NCBI GenBank assembly: GCA_023394215.1
Contig: JAEXBH010000147.1
Coordinates: 1-5,289 of the forward strand
DNA: 5,289 bases
From: Bacillota bacterium
GTDB taxonomy: Bacteria > Bacillota > Clostridia > Tissierellales > Peptoniphilaceae
Reading direction: 5' to 3'
Both the position numbers and the translations under genes were made by a program. The stretch's first letter is position 1. Each line of letters begins with the position of its first letter. The notes below the pieces were generated by a model. It was not told where the DNA came from and ran no database searches. It saw only the letters and a list, made by a program, of their open reading frames with translations. Below, in pieces: positions 1-5,289 of this stretch.

Positions 1-159
1 GGAGAAGCTGCTAAGGAAGAATCTCCTGCCGATTTGGCAAGTTTGAAGGCTGAAAATGAAGGTCTTAAGAGTCAAGTTGAAGTTTTAAAGATGAACAAGC
101 GTAATCTTGAAACAAAAATTAAGGAACTTGAAAATCAAATAAAGGAATTAAAGAAATAA
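1..159 (+). CDS. 3' end of an unidentified gene encoding a charged coiled-coil tail
   Basis: The reading frame is open from the left edge to TAA at 157-159 and gives the last 52 residues of a protein whose start lies outside the window. The tail is almost entirely Lys, Glu, Leu, Asn and Gln. From about residue 14 onward, Leu/Val/Ile/Met recur with heptad-like spacing (for example the stretches LKAENEGLKSQVEVLK and IKELENQIKELKK), which indicates an alpha-helical coiled coil. It has no Cys, no His and no recognisable catalytic motif. The preceding residues (EAAKEESPAD) look like a flexible acidic linker. I do not recognise the family: such a tail could belong to a cell-envelope, cytoskeletal or regulatory protein. 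A strong terminator follows 14 bp after the stop, so this is the last gene of its transcript. Confidence 0.8.
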   Translation, partial: GEAAKEESPADLASLKAENEGLKSQVEVLKMNKRNLETKIKELENQIKELKK

Positions 160-173
160 TTTAAATCCGGATG

Positions 174-221
174 AAATATGTAACCTGCTAAGGCATAGCC
201 TTAAGGGTTACATATTTTTTT
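174..221 (+). terminator. Rho-independent terminator of the upstream gene
   Basis: A long hairpin is followed by a T run. The outer stem AAATATGTAACC (174-185) pairs with GGTTACATATTT (206-217). After a small internal loop, the inner stem TAAGGC pairs with GCCTTA across an ATA loop. The T run covers 215-221. There is no comparable T run on the opposite strand, so termination appears to act on + strand transcripts only. Confidence 0.9.
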
Positions 222-232
222 ATGGGTACTTG

Positions 233-238
233 TATAAT
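233..238 (+). promoter_or_regulatory. Possible -10 box for the thioesterase gene
   Basis: TATAAT at 233-238 is a perfect -10 hexamer, 51 bp before the ATG at 290, with TG immediately upstream. No good -35 box is visible: the nearest candidate, TTACAT at 208-213, has a 19-bp spacer and lies inside the terminator stem. Because a terminator closes the preceding gene, a promoter is needed in this gap and this is the best candidate. Confidence 0.5.
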
Positions 239-289
239 CGTAAAATTTATATTAGTATACAATTAACGATATATTGAAAGGAGCATTTT

Positions 290-664
290 ATGTTAAATAA
301 AAAAGGTCATATTGAGATAGAAGTTACAAATAAGATGTCGGCAGCGAGTATGGGTAGCGGTTTGTTGGATGTGTATGCCACTCCATGTATGATAGCTCTT
401 ATGGAAGAAACATGTTGGAGAAGTATATTGGATGATTTAAAAGAAGGCGAATCTACTGTAGGAACAAGGCTTGATGTTAAGCACTTGGCTGCAACTCCTA
501 TAGGGATGAAGGTTTACTGTGATAGTGAATTGATAGAAGTTGATAGGAAGAGGCTGGTATTTAAGGTTGTCGCAAGTGATGAGAGGGGAAAAATCGGCGA
601 GGGTATACACGAAAGATTTATAGTTGATATTAAAAAGTTTCAAGAAAAGATAAATAATAAATAA
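290..664 (+). CDS. FlK-like hotdog-fold acyl-CoA thioesterase
   Basis: This 124-residue cytoplasmic protein is the size of a single hotdog domain. It resembles the fluoroacetyl-CoA thioesterase (FlK) group, whose members hydrolyse small acyl-CoA thioesters. Against FlK residues recalled from the literature (Thr42, Glu50, Gly69, His76, Arg120), a constant offset of 11 gives Thr31, Glu39, Gly58, His65 and Arg109, all present. The motif ATPCMIALMEE (30-40) forms the expected central helix and VKHLAATPIG (63-72) the strand-turn that carries the His. The start is supported by GAAAGGAG (276-283), 6 bp upstream. The gene stands alone between a terminator and the T-box promoter. Most genomic homologues come from organisms that make no fluoroacetate, so the substrate here is unknown; clearing an inhibitory short-chain acyl-CoA is an inference. 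No terminator is seen after it. Confidence 0.88.
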   Translation: MLNKKGHIEIEVTNKMSAASMGSGLLDVYATPCMIALMEETCWRSILDDLKEGESTVGTRLDVKHLAATPIGMKVYCDSELIEVDRKRLVFKVVASDERGKIGEGIHERFIVDIKKFQEKINNK

Positions 665-687
665 TCTTAAAATTTTATAAATAACCA

Positions 688-716
688 TTGACAAATTACC
701 TCAATTGATTTATTAT
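688..716 (+). promoter_or_regulatory. Strong housekeeping promoter of the T-box operon
   Basis: TTGACA (688-693) is separated by exactly 17 bp from TATTAT (711-716), a near-consensus sigma-A promoter. Transcription should begin near 723, just before the T-box leader, which gives a leader of about 340 nt before the first start codon. It overlaps no gene and lies 24 bp after the thioesterase stop codon. Confidence 0.87.
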
Positions 717-722
717 ATAGAA

Positions 723-972
723 AATTAAAAGCTATAAAAGAGAAAATAATATGGAATTCTTACAGAGAGCCGGTGGCTGGTGAAAACCGGTAGGAGGAAG
801 TATATGATATTCACTCTTTTGCTGTAGACTGAAATAGTAGTAGGTTTTACCGGTTCTCACCGTTATAGGAGTAGAGATTGTTGGATCTTGAGAGATGATT
901 TGTTCATAATTTGGGTGGTACCGCGGAGCTTATAGCCTTCGTCCCTTTTATATAGGGATGGGGCTTTTTTTT
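723..972 (+). ncRNA. T-box riboswitch leader, probably sensing tRNA-Phe (or tRNA-Tyr)
   Basis: The T-box sequence AATTTGGGTGGTACCGCGG (908-926) is close to consensus. The antiterminator is drawn as GGG 913-915 with CCC 943-945 and GCG 923-925 with CGU 940-942, enclosing the bulge UGGUACC (916-922). Bases 940-945 are also needed by the terminator, which makes the switch. Stem I: base helix AAAAGAG (736-742) with CTCTTTT (814-820); upper helix 758-762 with 791-795; the conserved AGAGAG bulge (764-769); and distal helix CCGGU (770-774) with ACCGG (786-790). The specifier strand is 806-813. UUC (810-812), followed by the purine A813 and then the helix, is the preferred codon; UAU (808-810) is possible. 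The UGGU bulge calls for a tRNA with discriminator A. A short hairpin ATCT/AGAT (885-896) may be Stem III. The leader should allow transcription when the tRNA is uncharged. The T-box call is near certain; the amino-acid call is a hand-folded inference. Confidence 0.93.
934..972 (+). terminator. T-box conditional terminator
   Basis: AGCCTTCGTCCC (934-945) pairs with GGGATGGGGCT (955-965), with one bulged C, two G-U pairs in its lower half and one more above. The loop is 946-954, and a run of eight T (965-972) follows. Its 5' arm contains the CGTCCC needed by the antiterminator, so the two structures exclude each other, as expected of a transcriptional T-box. Confidence 0.92.
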
Positions 973-1061
973 ATACATAATTATAGGCAGCCCATTAAGG
1001 GATAAAGGATCAAAAAGATTTAATTTATTCTAAAAAATTAATAAATTGTTGGAGGAGAAAA

Positions 1062-2054
1062 ATGAAAAAGAAGTTATTGGTAATTATTATGACACTGATT
1101 TTGGTGTTAAGTGCATGTTCGGGGGTAAAAAAGGAGGAGCTTGGGAATAAAGATTCAAAAGAAAGTCAAAAGACACTTAAGATAGGCATACTTCAGTTTA
1201 TAGAGCACCCTTCGCTTGATAAGGCAAGAGAGGGTTTTGTGGCTTATTTGAATGAAAAGGGAATTAAGGTTGAAATAGATTATAAATCAGCCCAAGGAGA
1301 CATAGGAGTTGCAAGAACCATAGCTGAAAAATTCGTTGCGGATAAGGTTGATTTAATTTATGCAATAGCAACTCCTGCGGCAGAAGTTGCAGCTGCTGCA
1401 AGTACGGATATACCTATATTGTTTTCAGCCGTAACAGATCCTCTTGATGCTAAACTTGTTGATGATTTGCAAAGTCCTAAAGGAAATATAAGCGGTACAA
1501 GTGATTCGGTGGATATAAAGAGTCTTTTATCAATATTCGGACAGATTGATAAAACAATAAAAAAGATAGGCATAATTTATTCGGCTGATGAAAGTAACAG
1601 CATAGTTCAGGTTGATTCGGCAAAAAAGGCGGCAGGAGAACTTGGTTTGGAAATAGTGGATAAATCTTTTCAAAATATGTCGGATCTTCCTCAGGTTACC
1701 AAGAGTCTTGTAAAGGATTCAGATGCTATGTTTGTTATTACGGACAATAAGGTGGCAAGCTCCATAAGCTTAATCTCCGATATTTTGATTAATGAGAAGA
1801 AAATTTCAGTAGCGTCGGTTACTTCTGATGTTGAAGGAGGAATCTTGATAACAAACGGTATAGATTATGTAAGCTTGGGAAGGCAAACAGGTGCTATGGC
1901 TGAAAAAATTTTAGTTGATAAGAAGCCGATTAAGGAGATACCTGTAGAGTTTGCTCAAAGCCTGACAGCTTCTTATAATAAGGAAACTCTGAAGGCACTT
2001 GGACTTGATGAGAACTTGGAAGCATTTAAAAATGCAAGCCCGATAGTAAAATAG
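1062..2054 (+). CDS. ABC transporter substrate-binding lipoprotein, TrpX-like (ABC_sub_bind family)
   Basis: This is the extracellular solute receptor of an ABC importer, probably for an aromatic amino acid. The first 19 residues are a lipoprotein signal: a Lys-rich start, a hydrophobic core, and the lipobox LSAC with Cys19 as the lipidated residue. A polar linker (20-38) follows. The mature part shows the marks of the COG2984 / ABC_sub_bind family: IGILQFIEHPSLDKAREGF (41-59), SAQGD (76-80), ATPAA (103-107), FSAVTDP (121-127), and near the C terminus the GIDYVSLGRQTG-type segment. The length of 330 residues is normal for the family. Streptococcal TrpX belongs here and is linked to tryptophan uptake, but the family ligand varies, and the T-box upstream argues for Phe or Tyr. 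The start is supported by GGAGGAG (1051-1057). It is the first gene of the operon, and the permease ribosome site overlaps its stop. Confidence 0.93.
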   Translation: MKKKLLVIIMTLILVLSACSGVKKEELGNKDSKESQKTLKIGILQFIEHPSLDKAREGFVAYLNEKGIKVEIDYKSAQGDIGVARTIAEKFVADKVDLIYAIATPAAEVAAAASTDIPILFSAVTDPLDAKLVDDLQSPKGNISGTSDSVDIKSLLSIFGQIDKTIKKIGIIYSADESNSIVQVDSAKKAAGELGLEIVDKSFQNMSDLPQVTKSLVKDSDAMFVITDNKVASSISLISDILINEKKISVASVTSDVEGGILITNGIDYVSLGRQTGAMAEKILVDKKPIKEIPVEFAQSLTASYNKETLKALGLDENLEAFKNASPIVK

Positions 2055-2062
2055 GAGGAAAT

Positions 2063-2941
2063 ATGAGCTTAATATATTTGAGTCTTGAGCAGGGACTTAT
2101 ATATGCCATTTTGGCAATGGGGCTTTATATTACATTTAATATATTAAAAATTGCAGATATGACTACGGAGGGTTCCTTTCCCTTGGGAGCCCTGGTCAGC
2201 GCAGGCCTCATACTTAAGGGGGTAAATCCCGTCCTTGTTTCTTTGATAGCTTTTTTTATAGGAATTATACCGGGAGTTTTTTCGGCTTATTTATCATCAA
2301 AGATTAAGATAATGCCCTTATTGTCAGGTATTTTGACAATGACTATGCTTTATTCCATAAATTTGAGGATAAACGGGAAATCTAATATAGTTTTTTCTAA
2401 GGAAAATAATATATTTAGCCTCATAAATGTAGGAAATGAAGATATAAGTAGGATTGTTTTATTATTTATAATAGTTTTTATTATTAAGTTTATTATAGAT
2501 TTATTTTTGAAAACAAAGGCCGGATATATGCTGCTTGTTACAGGAGATAATGAAAGTTTGGTAAAATCACTCGGTCAAAATCCCGATAAATATAAGTACA
2601 TAGGGCTTGGATTGGCAAATGGGCTTATAGCCTTATCAGGCAGTTTGTTTGCCCAATCGGTGAAGTTTGCAGATTTGCAGATGGGAATAGGTGTTATAGT
2701 TATAGCCCTTGCATCTGTAATCATAGGCGATAGTGTATTTAAGAAATTAAATATTAAGGGAACGAGCAGGGCAATACTGGGGGCCGTCATTTATAAGTTG
2801 ATAGGAGCTTTGGCATTGGAAGTTGGGCTTGAAGCAAATGATTTAAAGCTTATAAACGCTCTTATAGTAATAGTTTTTATAGCTTATAACAATTATTATG
2901 GAAAAATAGTTTCTGTAATCGGCAAAAAATATAGGGAGTAA
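2063..2941 (+). CDS. ABC transporter permease, TrpY-like (branched-chain-type membrane subunit)
   Basis: This 292-residue integral membrane protein is the channel subunit of the importer and would work as a dimer with the ATPase encoded next. Several hydrophobic segments are visible, roughly at 8-28, 40-52, 54-77, 84-101, 131-149, 180-198, 209-223 and 265-283. Family signatures include ADMTTEGSFPLGA (31-43), typical of COG4120 permeases, and a cytoplasmic loop (150-178) with GDNESLVKSLGQNP before LANGLIALSGSLFAQ (184-198), the region where the coupling helix meets the ATPase. FADLQMG followed by LASVIIGDS (216-224) is also characteristic. The ribosome site AGGAGG (2053-2058) overlaps the stop codon of the upstream gene, which implies coupled translation. 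The next gene begins 3 bp after its stop. I see no truncation or frameshift. Confidence 0.92.
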   Translation: MSLIYLSLEQGLIYAILAMGLYITFNILKIADMTTEGSFPLGALVSAGLILKGVNPVLVSLIAFFIGIIPGVFSAYLSSKIKIMPLLSGILTMTMLYSINLRINGKSNIVFSKENNIFSLINVGNEDISRIVLLFIIVFIIKFIIDLFLKTKAGYMLLVTGDNESLVKSLGQNPDKYKYIGLGLANGLIALSGSLFAQSVKFADLQMGIGVIVIALASVIIGDSVFKKLNIKGTSRAILGAVIYKLIGALALEVGLEANDLKLINALIVIVFIAYNNYYGKIVSVIGKKYRE

Positions 2942-2944
2942 TAT

Positions 2945-3694
2945 ATGTTATCAATAAAGAATATTAATAAGGCCTTTAACAGGGGCACGGATTTGGAGCA
3001 TAGTATTTTTGAAGATTTCAATCTTGACATAGAGGAAAATTTATGTACGGCTATTATAGGAAGTAACGGTTCCGGTAAATCTACTCTTATGAATATTATT
3101 GCAGGAAGCATAAATCCGGATAAGGGAAGTATTTTGATAGACGATGAAGATATAAGCCGCCTTAGTGAAAGCAAGAGATCAAAATATTTGGGAAGAGTTT
3201 TTCAGGACCCCTCAAAGGGAGTAAGTCCATCTCTTACAATACTTGAAAATATGGCCCTTGCTGATAATAAAGGAGGAAAATTTTCCCTTGACAGACTGGT
3301 GGATAAGGATAAACTTGATTATTATAAGAAACTTTTAGCCGGTTTGGGACTTGATCTTGAAAATCACCTGTATACAAAAGTTTCCCTTTTATCAGGGGGG
3401 CAAAGACAGTCTTTATCTCTTCTAATGGCAAGCATGAAAAAACCGAGATTACTTCTCTTAGATGAGCATACAGCATCGCTTGACCCTAAGACTTCGAGGC
3501 TTATAATGGAAAAGACCAGGGAGCTTATAAAAAGGGAAAAGATTACTACTATTATGATCACTCATAACATGAAAGATGCCATAAGCTATGCCGATAGGGT
3601 TGTTATGCTTAAGGAGGGGAAAATAAGCTTTGATCATATGGTTGATGAAATAAGTCAGGAGGATTTGGAAAGTCTTTACAGGATAGCCGACTAA
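2945..3694 (+). CDS. ABC transporter ATPase, TrpZ-like (COG1101 type)
   Basis: This 249-residue cytoplasmic nucleotide-binding subunit powers the importer. All ABC motifs are intact: Walker A GSNGSGKST (39-47), Q-loop Gln87 in VFQDPSKG, signature LSGGQRQ (149-155), Walker B LLLLDE (169-174), D-loop SLD (178-180) and switch His207 in MITHNM. The DEHTASLDP form (173-181), with His instead of the more common Pro after DE, and the phrase DPSKGVSPSLTILENMA (88-104) are typical of the ATPases that partner ABC_sub_bind receptors. The ribosome site AGGGAG (2933-2938) sits at the very end of the permease gene. Together with the two preceding genes it forms a complete importer. The peptidase gene follows after 13 bp with no visible promoter or terminator. 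Confidence 0.95.
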   Translation: MLSIKNINKAFNRGTDLEHSIFEDFNLDIEENLCTAIIGSNGSGKSTLMNIIAGSINPDKGSILIDDEDISRLSESKRSKYLGRVFQDPSKGVSPSLTILENMALADNKGGKFSLDRLVDKDKLDYYKKLLAGLGLDLENHLYTKVSLLSGGQRQSLSLLMASMKKPRLLLLDEHTASLDPKTSRLIMEKTRELIKREKITTIMITHNMKDAISYADRVVMLKEGKISFDHMVDEISQEDLESLYRIAD

Positions 3695-3707
3695 GTCAGG
3701 AGGAATA

Positions 3708-4739
3708 ATGGAAACTGTAGAATATTTAAAAATTTTAACTAATACACCGTCACCTACAGGTTACAGCAAAAAAATCATAAGCCTTATCGACGGATTTCTT
3801 AAAGATATGGCTTATGAAACGAGTATTACCAACAAGGGAGGTTTATTGGTTACCGTTGCAGGTCAAAATAATACAGATCATAGAATGGTGACAGCCCATC
3901 TTGATACCCTTGGAGCCATGGTTAAGGGTATTAAGGAAGACGGAAGGCTTATTATAGAAAAAATCGGAGGCTTTCACTATAATTCAATAGAAGGGGAAAA
4001 TTGTCTTATTCACTTAAGTCTTGAAGAAAAGACTTATTCCGGTACCGTTTTACTTCATCAAAACAGTGTGCATGTTTATGATAATGCGGCTTCGGCTGAG
4101 AGAAATCAGGAAAATATGGAGATTAGGATTGATGAGAAGGTCATGAATAGGGAAGATACACTTAAGTTAGGTATAGAGGTCGGTGACTTTATAAGTTTTG
4201 ATCCCAGGACCCTTGTCACAGAAAGCGGCTATATAAAAAGTAGACATCTTGACGATAAGGTTAGCTGCGCTATTATGCTTAGTATGCTTGAAAAGATAAG
4301 TACTGAAGATATAAGGCTTCCTTATACTACTCATTTTTATTTTTCAAACAATGAGGAAATAGGATATGGGGCAAACTCCAATATTCCTAAGGAAGTTAAG
4401 GAGTACCTTGCCGTAGATATGGGAGCTCTTGGAGACGGACAGGCATCGGATGAATATACAGTTTCTATTTGTGCAAAGGATTCTTCCGGACCCTATAATA
4501 TGGATTTAAGAAATCATTTAGTTAGACTTGCAAGGGATAATAAAATCAATTATAGGCTTGATATTTACCCGCATTACGGTTCGGATGCATCCGCAGCTTT
4601 GAGGGCGGGAGCAGATATTAAGCACGGGCTTATAGGAGCAGGCATAGAATCGAGTCATGCTTATGAAAGAACCCACATATCATCAATAGTTGAAACTGAA
4701 AAATTACTTAGGGCATATCTTTTATCCGAGATGCTTTAA
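3708..4739 (+). CDS. M42-family metallo-aminopeptidase, NAGGN-associated subgroup look-alike
   Basis: This 343-residue cytoplasmic peptidase is expected to carry two metal ions and release N-terminal residues from peptides. Visible sites in order: TNTPSPTGYS (11-20) at the N terminus; AHLDTLG (63-69) with likely ligand His64; SRHLDDK (178-184) with bridging Asp182; NNEEIGYGA (214-222) with catalytic Glu216 and ligand Glu217; AVDMGALG (235-242) with ligand Asp237; and SSHAYERTHISS (315-326) with His323 as the probable last ligand and His317 nearby. The phrases HLDTLGAMVK, SRHLDDK, DSSGP and SHAYERTH resemble, from memory, the M42 subgroup named for the N-acetylglutaminylglutamine amide locus, but no partner genes of that pathway are present here. 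The start is supported by AGGAGG (3698-3703). It is last in the T-box operon, which suggests a role in peptide-derived amino acid supply. Family call firm; subgroup and substrate tentative. Confidence 0.9.
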   Translation: METVEYLKILTNTPSPTGYSKKIISLIDGFLKDMAYETSITNKGGLLVTVAGQNNTDHRMVTAHLDTLGAMVKGIKEDGRLIIEKIGGFHYNSIEGENCLIHLSLEEKTYSGTVLLHQNSVHVYDNAASAERNQENMEIRIDEKVMNREDTLKLGIEVGDFISFDPRTLVTESGYIKSRHLDDKVSCAIMLSMLEKISTEDIRLPYTTHFYFSNNEEIGYGANSNIPKEVKEYLAVDMGALGDGQASDEYTVSICAKDSSGPYNMDLRNHLVRLARDNKINYRLDIYPHYGSDASAALRAGADIKHGLIGAGIESSHAYERTHISSIVETEKLLRAYLLSEML

Positions 4740-4745
4740 GCTGTT

Positions 4746-4789
4746 AATTAGCTGTAATGTATATTTAATACTTACAGTTAATTTTTTTT
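4746..4789 (+). terminator. Rho-independent terminator of the importer-peptidase operon
   Basis: AATTAGCTGTAA (4746-4757) pairs with TTACAGTTAATT (4772-4783), including one G-U pair. The inner stem GTAT/ATAC closes an ATTTA loop, with one bulged T. Eight T (4782-4789) follow. The stem begins 7 bp after the peptidase stop codon, which ends the operon there. It abuts the next promoter directly. Confidence 0.87.
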
Positions 4790-4790
4790 A

Positions 4791-4818
4791 TTGACAATTA
4801 CAATTAAAGGACTATACT
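4791..4818 (+). promoter_or_regulatory. Promoter of the ATP synthase operon
   Basis: A perfect TTGACA (4791-4796) is separated by 16 bp from TATACT (4813-4818). It starts two bases after the U tract of the preceding terminator and lies 33 bp before the atpB start codon. This gives a short leader of about 26 nt containing the ribosome site GAAAGGAG (4838-4845). No operator or leader structure is visible. Confidence 0.82.
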
Positions 4819-4850
4819 AAAATAGTTAACATATTATGAAAGGAGATAGT

Positions 4851-5289
4851 ATGAATAAAAAGAAAGTAGTATTAATTATTTCTACATTAATGATATTATC
4901 TTTAGTATTTAGCTTTCTGATACCGGCACAGCATGCCGGAGAAGATTTGAAAGCTTCTATGAGGGATGCGGTTCTGCATGAACATAATCAAGTCAGTTTA
5001 TTCGGTTTGACAAATGTACATCCGGCACTTATATCAGCTTTTGTTGTAACAGGTATTTTAGGAGTTTTTGCTCTGATTGTAAGGGTATTTTTTATTCCGA
5101 AATTTAAGCTTGTACCGGGAAAGTTTCAATTGTTTGTAGAATCGGCAGTTGAGGCATTTGCAAATATGGCAAAGGCCAATAGTCCTCATAGGAACAGATT
5201 TTTAGGACTTTACATATTTGTCAGCGGAACCTATATATTTGTGGGAACCCTGTTTGAATTATTCGGAGCCCAAATCATAAGTACCAAGG
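4851..5289 (+). CDS. atpB: F0F1 ATP synthase subunit a (5' part, cut by window edge)
   Basis: The frame starts at ATG 4851 and is open to the right edge, giving 146 residues. The product is the membrane a subunit of F-type ATP synthase, which forms the ion half-channels next to the c ring. Recognisable parts are NVHPALISAF (55-64) leading into a membrane helix (about 58-82), the segment VPGKFQLFVES (88-98), NSPHRNRF (110-117), and TYIFVGTLFELFG (127-139), all typical of bacterial a subunits. The essential Arg and the ion-site residues lie in the missing C-terminal half, so proton versus sodium use cannot be judged. A hydrophobic stretch at about 6-24 precedes a polar stretch and could be a signal peptide or an extra membrane segment. 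GAAAGGAG (4838-4845) fixes the start. No atpI-like gene precedes it, and the rest of the atp operon presumably follows. Confidence 0.93.
   Translation, partial: MNKKKVVLIISTLMILSLVFSFLIPAQHAGEDLKASMRDAVLHEHNQVSLFGLTNVHPALISAFVVTGILGVFALIVRVFFIPKFKLVPGKFQLFVESAVEAFANMAKANSPHRNRFLGLYIFVSGTYIFVGTLFELFGAQIISTK

Noticed and set aside
437..694. Minus-strand open frame of 85 codons opposite the thioesterase gene
   Set aside because: It overlaps a gene with intact catalytic residues, its product is low-complexity Ile/Phe/Tyr-rich sequence, and no ribosome site or promoter supports it. The other minus-strand frames (in 1358-1573, 2575-2790, 2896-3174, 3234-3476 and 3364-3561) are dismissed for the same reasons.
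843..866. GGTTCTCACC resembles the T arm of a tRNA gene
   Set aside because: No acceptor, D or anticodon arms can be built around it. It lies in the T-box leader, where a CCGTTAT segment of this kind is expected between Stem I and the antiterminator.
1022..1047. AT-only inverted repeat AATTTATT...AATAAATT just before the first importer gene's ribosome site
   Set aside because: Eight A-T pairs around a 10-base loop would be very weak, and such repeats are common by chance in AT-rich gaps. No T run or operator-like symmetry accompanies it.
1062..3694. Naming the importer genes trpX, trpY and trpZ
   Set aside because: The family match is good, but the leader argues against tryptophan as the sensed amino acid, so assigning Trp-specific symbols would overstate what the sequence shows.
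4836..4850. In-frame ATG at 4836 as an alternative atpB start
   Set aside because: It would lie upstream of, and overlap, the good ribosome site GAAAGGAG (4838-4845), leaving no site of its own. ATG 4851 has ideal spacing.
1..5289. CRISPR array, insertion sequence, attachment site or phage genes
   Set aside because: I saw no regularly spaced direct repeats, no terminal inverted repeats with a transposase, no integrase and no tRNA-gene duplication. The genes are housekeeping and transport functions with uniform codon use.

Overview
The window looks like chromosomal DNA from a low-GC anaerobic Gram-positive bacterium. Strong purine-rich Shine-Dalgarno sites, TTGACA/TATAAT-type promoters, hairpin-plus-U-tract terminators, a T-box leader and a lipoprotein-type solute-binding protein all fit Bacillota. 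Codon use and the style of the ATP synthase a subunit suggest the Clostridia/Tissierellia side, but the genus cannot be fixed from this sequence. All recognised genes are on the + strand, and I see no mobile element, CRISPR array or rRNA/tRNA gene.

Layout: (1) Bases 1-159 are the coiled-coil 3' end of an unidentified gene, closed by a rho-independent terminator (174-221). (2) Bases 290-664 encode a small hotdog-fold thioesterase of the fluoroacetyl-CoA-thioesterase (FlK) type, with all five expected active-site positions present. (3) A strong promoter (688-716) starts a T-box leader (about 723-972) ending in a terminator. (4) The leader is followed by a compact four-gene operon, 1062-4739: a lipoprotein substrate-binding protein, a permease and an ATPase of the TrpXYZ-like ABC importer family, then an M42-type metallo-aminopeptidase. 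Gaps are 3-13 bp, and a terminator lies at 4746-4789. (5) A second strong promoter (4791-4818) drives atpB, the F0 a subunit of ATP synthase, which runs off the right edge.

How the genes work together: the T-box should let transcription continue only when the cognate tRNA is uncharged, so the importer and peptidase are probably induced by starvation for one amino acid. By hand folding, the specifier region contains UAUUC (808-812). The best register reads UUC (Phe), with UAU (Tyr) as the alternative. I find no UGG (Trp) on the expected strand of the loop. The antiterminator bulge UGGU implies a tRNA with discriminator A, which fits Phe or Tyr but not the usual bacterial tRNA-Trp (G73). The system is therefore best read as uptake of an aromatic amino acid, probably Phe or Tyr, joined to peptide breakdown under one tRNA-sensing switch. 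The least expected parts are the peptidase inside this regulon and its resemblance to the M42 subgroup normally tied to the NAGGN osmoprotectant locus.
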